A program made the translations under genes and the position numbers. This document shows, one piece after another, positions 4,241 through 8,527 of a DNA stretch of 8,527 nucleotides. Each line of letters starts with the position of its first letter. The first letter of the stretch is position 1. This DNA is from RGIG3009 sp045603285. GTDB taxonomy: Bacteria; Bacillota; Clostridia; Oscillospirales; Acutalibacteraceae. The DNA is taken from positions 1 through 8,527 of the forward strand of contig JAZULW010000083.1 of NCBI GenBank assembly GCA_045603285.1, given 5' to 3'. The notes under the pieces are model-generated. The model made no database searches and was not told the DNA's origin. It worked only from the letters and a program-made list of their open reading frames with translations.

Positions 4241-7039
4241 ATGCAACAGCAAGAATACAACCAAACCTTGAATCTTCCCCAAACCGATTTCCCGATGCGC
4301 GCGGGCCTGCCCCAGCGCGAACCGGAATTTTTGGAAAAGTGGGAAAAAGACGACATTTACGGTAAATTGATGGAGAAAAACGAGGGAAAACCGCGCTACG
4401 TGCTGCACGATGGCCCGCCTTATGCCAACGGCAACATCCACATCGGTACCGCCCTCAATAAGATCATCAAGGATATGATTGTGCGTTACTACAACCTTTC
4501 GGGTTACAAAGCACCGTTTGTTCCGGGCTTTGATACCCACGGTCTGCCCATCGAACTCAAGGCACGTGCCAAAGCCGGCATTGAAAAAGCCCTGTCGATG
4601 TCGCCTGTGGAACTGCGCGATATCTGCCGTGATTTTGCGTTGCAATACGTAAAGGATCAAACCAATCAGTTCAAACGCCTCGGCGTGTTGGGCGACTGGG
4701 AAAATCCGTATCTCACGCTTGCGCCCGAGTTTGAAGCGCGCCAGATCGAAGTGTTTGGCGAAATGGCCACCAAAGGGTATATCTACAAAGGATTAAAACC
4801 CGTGTACTGGTGTCCCGAATGTCAAACCGCGTTGGCGGAAGCGGAAATTGAGTACGGACAAGACCCCTGTTTCTCCGTTTACGTCAAATTCGCGGTGAAC
4901 GATGATCGCGGTGTTTTGTCTGCCGCGGGGGTGGATACCGCCAATACGTATTTCGTGATCTGGACCACCACGACCTGGACGTTACCCGCCAACTTGGCGA
5001 TCTGCCTTGGCCCCGATTTTGTATACGAAGTGGTCAAATGCGGCAACGAAAACTACATTTTGGCTGCGGCTCTCAAAGAAGAAGCCCTTGCCGCCGCCGG
5101 CATTACGGAATACGAAGTCATTGCTTCCTTCACAGGCCGTGAACTGGAACTGATGACCGCCCGTCACCCATTCCTTGACCGTGATTCTCTCATCATTGTG
5201 GGTGACCACGTTACTCTCGAAAGTGGTACCGGTTGCGTACATACTGCCCCGGGCCACGGTGTAGACGACTTTAACGTCTGCCGCAAATATCCGCAGATCG
5301 GCGTTGTTGTTCCGGTGGACAGCGAAGGAAAAATGACCGAAGAAGCGGGCGAGATCTGTGCCGGTATGACCACCGACGAAGCCAACAAAGCCATCGCGAT
5401 TCATATGGATAACACCGGTTCTCTTCTCGCAATGAAGAAGATCGTGCACCAATATCCGCACTGCTGGCGTTGTAAAAAGCCGGTTCTTTTCCGTGCTACC
5501 GACCAATGGTTCTGCTCGGTGGACAGCTTTAAAGACGAAGCGGTTGCCGCCATCAAAGAAGTGAACTGGATGCCCGCGTGGGGTGAAGACCGCATCATTT
5601 CCATGGTGCGCGAACGCAGCGACTGGTGTATTTCCCGTCAACGTTTGTGGGGCGTGCCGATTCCGATCTTCTATTGCGAAGATTGCGGCAAACCCATCAT
5701 TGACGGCGAATTTATCAAATCCGTGTCCGAGCTGTTCCGCAAAGAAGGTTCCAACGGCTGGTACACGCATGAGGCGAAGGAAATCTTGCCTGCGGGCGCT
5801 ACCTGTCCGCATTGCGGCGGTAAACAGTTCCGCAAGGAAAGCGATATTATGGACGTGTGGTTCGACTCCGGTTCGTCCCATGCGGCCGTTCTTAAAGAGC
5901 GCGACGAATTGAGTTACCCCGCCGACTTGTATATGGAAGGCGCCGACCAATACCGCGGTTGGTTCCAGTCCTCGTTGCTCACGGCGGTTGCCTGCAACGG
6001 CAAAGCGCCTTACAAAAACGTACTCACCCATGGTTGGGTGGTGGACGGCGAAGGCAAAGCCATGCACAAATCCGCCGGCAACGCCATCGCACCGGACGAA
6101 GTGATCAACACCTACGGTGCCGAAATTTTGCGTTTGTGGGTGGCTTCGCTTGACTACCGTGTGGATGTGCGTCTGTCGAAAGAAATTCTCAAGCAATTGT
6201 CCGAAACCTACCGTAAAGTGCGTAACACCGCGCGCTACATCCTCGGCAATATTCACGATTTTAAACCCGATACCGACTCGGTGGCGGACAGTGCCCTTGC
6301 CGATATCGACCGTTGGGCTTTGATGCGCTTGGATGATGTGGTTGTGAAAGCGCGCAAGGCGTATGAAGAATTCAACTTCCACGATGCGTTCTATACCATT
6401 CACCATTTCTGCGTGGTGGATCTCTCCAACTTCTATTTGGATGTCCTCAAAGACCGCTTGTACGTGGAAAAAGCGGACAGCGAAAGCCGCCGTGCCGCTC
6501 AAACGGTGATCTACCGTATTCTCAACACGCTCACGCGGTTGCTCGCGCCCGTTCTCGCGTTCACCTCGGAAGAGATCTGGTCCTTTATGCCGCACGGCAA
6601 GGACGACGATGCCCGTTCCGTGTTGCTCAACGAGATTCCCGCAGGCAGCGGTGTAACTCCCGATAGAGATTTTCTCGCCAAATGGGACCGCATCCATGCG
6701 TTGCGTGACGACGTGCAAAAAGCGTTGGAAAACGCACGTACGGCCAAAATCATCGGCGGCTCGCTCGATGCCCGTGTCACCTTGTACTGCGACGGCGAAG
6801 CGTTGCCGTTCGTCAAATCGGTGGAATCGTTATTGCCGATGGTGCTCATTGTGTCGAAGGTGGACATTGTAGCCGAAGGCAGTGGCGAATTTACCGGTGA
6901 TTTTGCCGGTGTCTCCGTTTCGGTGGCACACGCCGAAGGCGGCAAATGCGCCCGTTGTTGGGTATACAGCGATACCGTGAAAGAAGATGGCGAACACGCC
7001 GGTCTGTGCGCCCGCTGCGCGGCGATCCTCAACCAGTAA
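4241..7039 (+). CDS. ileS: Isoleucyl-tRNA synthetase (IleRS), bacterial type
   Basis: IleRS activates isoleucine with ATP, charges tRNA-Ile, and hydrolyses mischarged Val-tRNA-Ile. The 932-residue length matches the bacterial enzyme (about 920-940). Seen in order: DGPPYANGNIHIGT (57-70), the class I HIGH region; YWCPECQTALAEAEIEY; the CP1 editing domain with TTTTWTLPANLAI and GTGCVHTAPGHGVDDF; HCWRCKKPVLFRATDQWF; the catalytic return SDWCISRQRLWGVPIP; DVWFDSGSSH; and AMHKSAGN (607-614) in the KMSKS position. The anticodon-binding helical domain follows, and the C-terminus ends in a Cys4 zinc motif (C903, C906, C923, C926), typical of the bacterial, mupirocin-sensitive class. Both signature motifs deviate from consensus: HIGT for HIGH and AMHKS for KMSKS, with the functional second lysine (K610) kept. 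A strong terminator follows the stop. The location after divIVA is the common Firmicutes order. Confidence 0.98.
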   Translation: MQQQEYNQTLNLPQTDFPMRAGLPQREPEFLEKWEKDDIYGKLMEKNEGKPRYVLHDGPPYANGNIHIGTALNKIIKDMIVRYYNLSGYKAPFVPGFDTHGLPIELKARAKAGIEKALSMSPVELRDICRDFALQYVKDQTNQFKRLGVLGDWENPYLTLAPEFEARQIEVFGEMATKGYIYKGLKPVYWCPECQTALAEAEIEYGQDPCFSVYVKFAVNDDRGVLSAAGVDTANTYFVIWTTTTWTLPANLAICLGPDFVYEVVKCGNENYILAAALKEEALAAAGITEYEVIASFTGRELELMTARHPFLDRDSLIIVGDHVTLESGTGCVHTAPGHGVDDFNVCRKYPQIGVVVPVDSEGKMTEEAGEICAGMTTDEANKAIAIHMDNTGSLLAMKKIVHQYPHCWRCKKPVLFRATDQWFCSVDSFKDEAVAAIKEVNWMPAWGEDRIISMVRERSDWCISRQRLWGVPIPIFYCEDCGKPIIDGEFIKSVSELFRKEGSNGWYTHEAKEILPAGATCPHCGGKQFRKESDIMDVWFDSGSSHAAVLKERDELSYPADLYMEGADQYRGWFQSSLLTAVACNGKAPYKNVLTHGWVVDGEGKAMHKSAGNAIAPDEVINTYGAEILRLWVASLDYRVDVRLSKEILKQLSETYRKVRNTARYILGNIHDFKPDTDSVADSALADIDRWALMRLDDVVVKARKAYEEFNFHDAFYTIHHFCVVDLSNFYLDVLKDRLYVEKADSESRRAAQTVIYRILNTLTRLLAPVLAFTSEEIWSFMPHGKDDDARSVLLNEIPAGSGVTPDRDFLAKWDRIHALRDDVQKALENARTAKIIGGSLDARVTLYCDGEALPFVKSVESLLPMVLIVSKVDIVAEGSGEFTGDFAGVSVSVAHAEGGKCARCWVYSDTVKEDGEHAGLCARCAAILNQ

Positions 7040-7044
7040 GTTAA

Positions 7045-7074
7045 AAAAGCGGACGGGAATCCCCGTCCGCTTTT
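7045..7074 (+). terminator. Intrinsic terminator after ileS
   Basis: A perfect 13-bp inverted repeat, AAAAGCGGACGGG (7045-7057) and CCCGTCCGCTTTT (7062-7074), closes a 4-nt loop. The GC-rich core is 9 bp. The U stretch is only four bases and is then interrupted by GTC. The A-rich left arm means the reverse strand also ends in U's, so it may work in both directions. It begins 6 nt past the ileS stop and ends just before the lspA ribosome binding site, so it may reduce rather than abolish readthrough into lspA. Confidence 0.85.
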
Positions 7075-7077
7075 GTC

Positions 7078-7085
7078 AAAAGGAG
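7078..7085 (+). promoter_or_regulatory. Ribosome binding site of lspA
   Basis: AAAAGGAG lies 7 nt ahead of ATG 7093. Its first five bases (7078-7082, AAAAG) are complementary to CTTTT at 7070-7074, the 3' end of the preceding terminator stem, with GTC as loop. The alternative pairing would be short and weak. Confidence 0.8.
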
Positions 7086-7092
7086 AAACGCT

Positions 7093-7605
7093 ATGTTTCA
7101 GGCAATCGTATTGGCGGTAACAGCCGCGTTGGTAGGGCTTGACCAGCTCACCAAATGGTTGACCGTGTTGTATTTGAAAGAGAGTGATCCTGCCGTTGTG
7201 ATAAACGGCATTTTCGAATTTACGTATCTCGAAAACCGCGGTGCGGCATTCGGCATGATGCAAGGTGCCCGTTGGTGGTTCGTGGCCTTCACCTCGGTGG
7301 TGATGGTGGGGCTGCTCGGGGTGCTCTTATTTGGGCGCTACCGCCGTTACCCATTGTTTAATGTGGGGGTTGTTCTCATCATCGCGGGTGGTATCGGGAA
7401 CCTGATCGACCGTATCGTGAACGGGTTTGTGGTGGATATGATCCATTTTCACATTGCCGCCGTGGGGTTTGATTTTCCCGTTTTTAACGTGGCGGATTGT
7501 TACGTGGTTGTCGGCTCCATCGTTACGTTGTTTTTCTTCTTTTTCATCTACGATGATAAGGCCGACCGCAAACCTGTGGAGGTAGCCGATGACCGTCACG
7601 CTTAA
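7093..7605 (+). CDS. lspA: Lipoprotein signal peptidase II (LspA)
   Basis: LspA is a membrane aspartyl protease that removes the signal peptide of prolipoproteins after the lipobox cysteine is diacylglyceryl-modified. The 170-residue product has four hydrophobic segments (about residues 1-16, 62-80, 91-104 and 134-153). Family motifs are clear: DQLTKW (17-22), TYLENRGAAFG (44-54), GGIGNLIDR (99-107), VVDMIHFH (113-120) and FPVFNVADCYVVVG (128-141). By family alignment the catalytic pair is D115 (in VVD) and D135 (in NVAD), with N103, R107 and N132 also present. The C-terminal tail after residue 153 is short and charged. It follows the ileS terminator and overlaps the pseudouridine synthase gene by 17 nt, giving the usual lspA-ylyB pair. 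I see no obvious promoter of its own. The identification is firm. Confidence 0.97.
   Translation: MFQAIVLAVTAALVGLDQLTKWLTVLYLKESDPAVVINGIFEFTYLENRGAAFGMMQGARWWFVAFTSVVMVGLLGVLLFGRYRRYPLFNVGVVLIIAGGIGNLIDRIVNGFVVDMIHFHIAAVGFDFPVFNVADCYVVVGSIVTLFFFFFIYDDKADRKPVEVADDRHA
7578..7583 (+). promoter_or_regulatory. Ribosome binding site of the pseudouridine synthase, inside lspA
   Basis: GGAGGT lies 5 nt ahead of ATG 7589 and within the last codons of lspA. It supports the 17-nt overlapping start, so the two genes are probably translated in a coupled way. Confidence 0.75.
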
Positions 7606-8515
7606 CATCGGCGAGGCCGCCGCGGGCGAACGTGCCGACCGCTATATTGCCGAGCAGATGAACGTTACTCGTGCCGCCGTGCAAAAATGGATGGAGCAAG
7701 GGCTTGTAACCGACGACAACGGCCGCGCGCTTACCAAAAGTACCCGTCTGCTCGGGGGCGAAACGCTGCTTGTGTCACCGCCCGACCCCGTCCCGTGTGA
7801 AGCACTTCCGCAAGACATTCCGCTTGACATCGTGTATGAAGACGACGATTTGCTCGTGGTCAACAAACCCAAAGGGATGGTGGTGCACCCTGCTGCAGGA
7901 AACCCTGACGGCACGCTGGTGAACGCGCTCCTGTCCCATTGCGGAGGCAGTTTATCGGGCATCGGCGGTGTGACGCGCCCCGGCATTGTTCACCGCATCG
8001 ACAAAGATACCAGCGGGTTGCTCGTCGTGGCCAAAAACGATGCCGCTCACCAAGGCCTTGCGGCGCAAATAAAAGAACACAGTTTCACCCGTGAGTACGA
8101 AGCGGTCATTGTCGGCCACCTCAAAGAGGATCAGGGCACCGTCAAGGCTCCCATCGGCCGTCATCCCACCCATCGCAAAAAAATGGCGGTTACCGATAAA
8201 AATGCCAAACCCGCCGTTACCCATTACGAGGTCTTGCAAACCTTTGCGGGATACAGCCACGTGCGGCTGCGCCTTGAAACGGGGCGCACCCACCAAATTC
8301 GTGTGCATATGGCCTCGCTCGGCCATCCCGTGGCAGGGGACAGCGTGTACGGCGGTAGCCGTCAGCCGTTGCAAGCCGTCGGGTTGAGCGGGCAATGCTT
8401 GCATGCTAAAAAAATCGGGTTTATTCATCCGTGCACGGGCGCTTATCTCGAATTTGGCAGTCCCTTACCGCCGTATTTTCAAAAACTGTTGGAACATATT
8501 TCTAAAGAATCCTGA
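7589..8515 (+). CDS. ylyB: RluA-family 23S rRNA pseudouridine synthase (YlyB/RluD-like)
   Basis: This enzyme class isomerises specific uridines of 23S rRNA (or tRNA) to pseudouridine. The 308-residue product has an N-terminal S4-like RNA-binding domain (about residues 13-62: GERADRYIAEQMNVTRAAVQ and the following LVTDDNGRALTKS stretch). The catalytic domain follows, with IVYEDDDLLVVNKPKGMVVHPA (81-102), PGIVHRIDKDTSGLLVVAK (131-149) and the RLETGRTHQIRVHMASLGHPVAGD block. The nucleophilic aspartate is D138 in the HRIDKDTSG motif. Length and the S4 domain fit RluD-type members that modify helix 69 of 23S rRNA, but the exact target cannot be read from sequence. It is paired with lspA, as ylyB is in B. 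subtilis. The gene ends with tandem in-frame stops, TGA TAA (8513-8518). The symbol follows the synteny; the enzyme family is certain. Confidence 0.93.
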   Translation: MTVTLNIGEAAAGERADRYIAEQMNVTRAAVQKWMEQGLVTDDNGRALTKSTRLLGGETLLVSPPDPVPCEALPQDIPLDIVYEDDDLLVVNKPKGMVVHPAAGNPDGTLVNALLSHCGGSLSGIGGVTRPGIVHRIDKDTSGLLVVAKNDAAHQGLAAQIKEHSFTREYEAVIVGHLKEDQGTVKAPIGRHPTHRKKMAVTDKNAKPAVTHYEVLQTFAGYSHVRLRLETGRTHQIRVHMASLGHPVAGDSVYGGSRQPLQAVGLSGQCLHAKKIGFIHPCTGAYLEFGSPLPPYFQKLLEHISKES

Positions 8516-8527
8516 TAAAAACTGAAG

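Noticed and set aside
4982..6718. Long (578-codon) open frame on the minus strand inside ileS
   Set aside because: It is the antisense of a clear ileS gene. The composition (His/Val/Phe-rich) is what the complement of GC-skewed codons gives, and no ribosome binding site or family motif is seen.
6861..6889. TGGACA in the 3' part of ileS as a promoter for lspA
   Set aside because: No recognisable -10 box at 16-18 nt spacing.
7824..7852. TTGACA inside the pseudouridine synthase gene as a possible promoter
   Set aside because: At 17-nt spacing the -10 position reads GATTTG, a poor match, and the surroundings are not AT-rich.

Overview
The window looks like chromosomal DNA from a Gram-positive, low-GC-lineage bacterium, most likely a member of the Clostridia (Oscillospiraceae/Ruminococcaceae type) with moderate GC content. 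The reasons are the gene order miaA - (membrane-fusion-like gene) - ylmE - sepF - ylmH - divIVA - ileS - lspA - ylyB, strong AGGAGG-type ribosome binding sites, and SepF/DivIVA-based cell division genes. All genes lie on the + strand and are tightly packed. No stretch over about 55 bases lacks a gene, and I see no mobile element, CRISPR array, tRNA or rRNA.

Layout. 1-405 is the C-terminal third or so of MiaA (tRNA A37 prenylation), cut by the window edge. 402-1622 is a single-TM HlyD/RND-adaptor-like protein of unknown role, joined to miaA by an ATGA overlap. 1600-2322 is YlmE (PLP-binding YggS family), 2350-2784 SepF (FtsZ membrane anchor), 2768-3535 YlmH (S4 RNA-binding protein), and 3554-4201 DivIVA (coiled-coil polar/septal scaffold). 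4241-7039 is isoleucyl-tRNA synthetase, followed by a GC-rich intrinsic terminator at 7045-7074. 7093-7605 is LspA (lipoprotein signal peptidase) and 7589-8515 an RluA-family pseudouridine synthase (YlyB/RluD-like).

How it works together. The block couples septum placement (SepF, DivIVA) with translation functions (MiaA, YlmH, IleRS, pseudouridine synthase) and envelope maturation (LspA, HlyD-like protein). Four junctions overlap (4, 23, 17 and 17 nt), which suggests translational coupling. The clearest regulatory signal is a near-consensus sigma-A-type promoter (TTGACA, 17 nt, GATAAT) inside the 3' end of ylmE. It sits in an AT-rich island and could drive sepF-ylmH-divIVA-ileS apart from the upstream genes. 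The terminator after ileS probably sets lspA-ylyB expression by partial readthrough.

Most of the window is a well-known conserved locus, and I do not see a wholly new system. The parts most worth a second look are the uncharacterised HlyD-like protein, the internal promoter, sequence peculiarities of DivIVA and IleRS, and the absence of ylmG.
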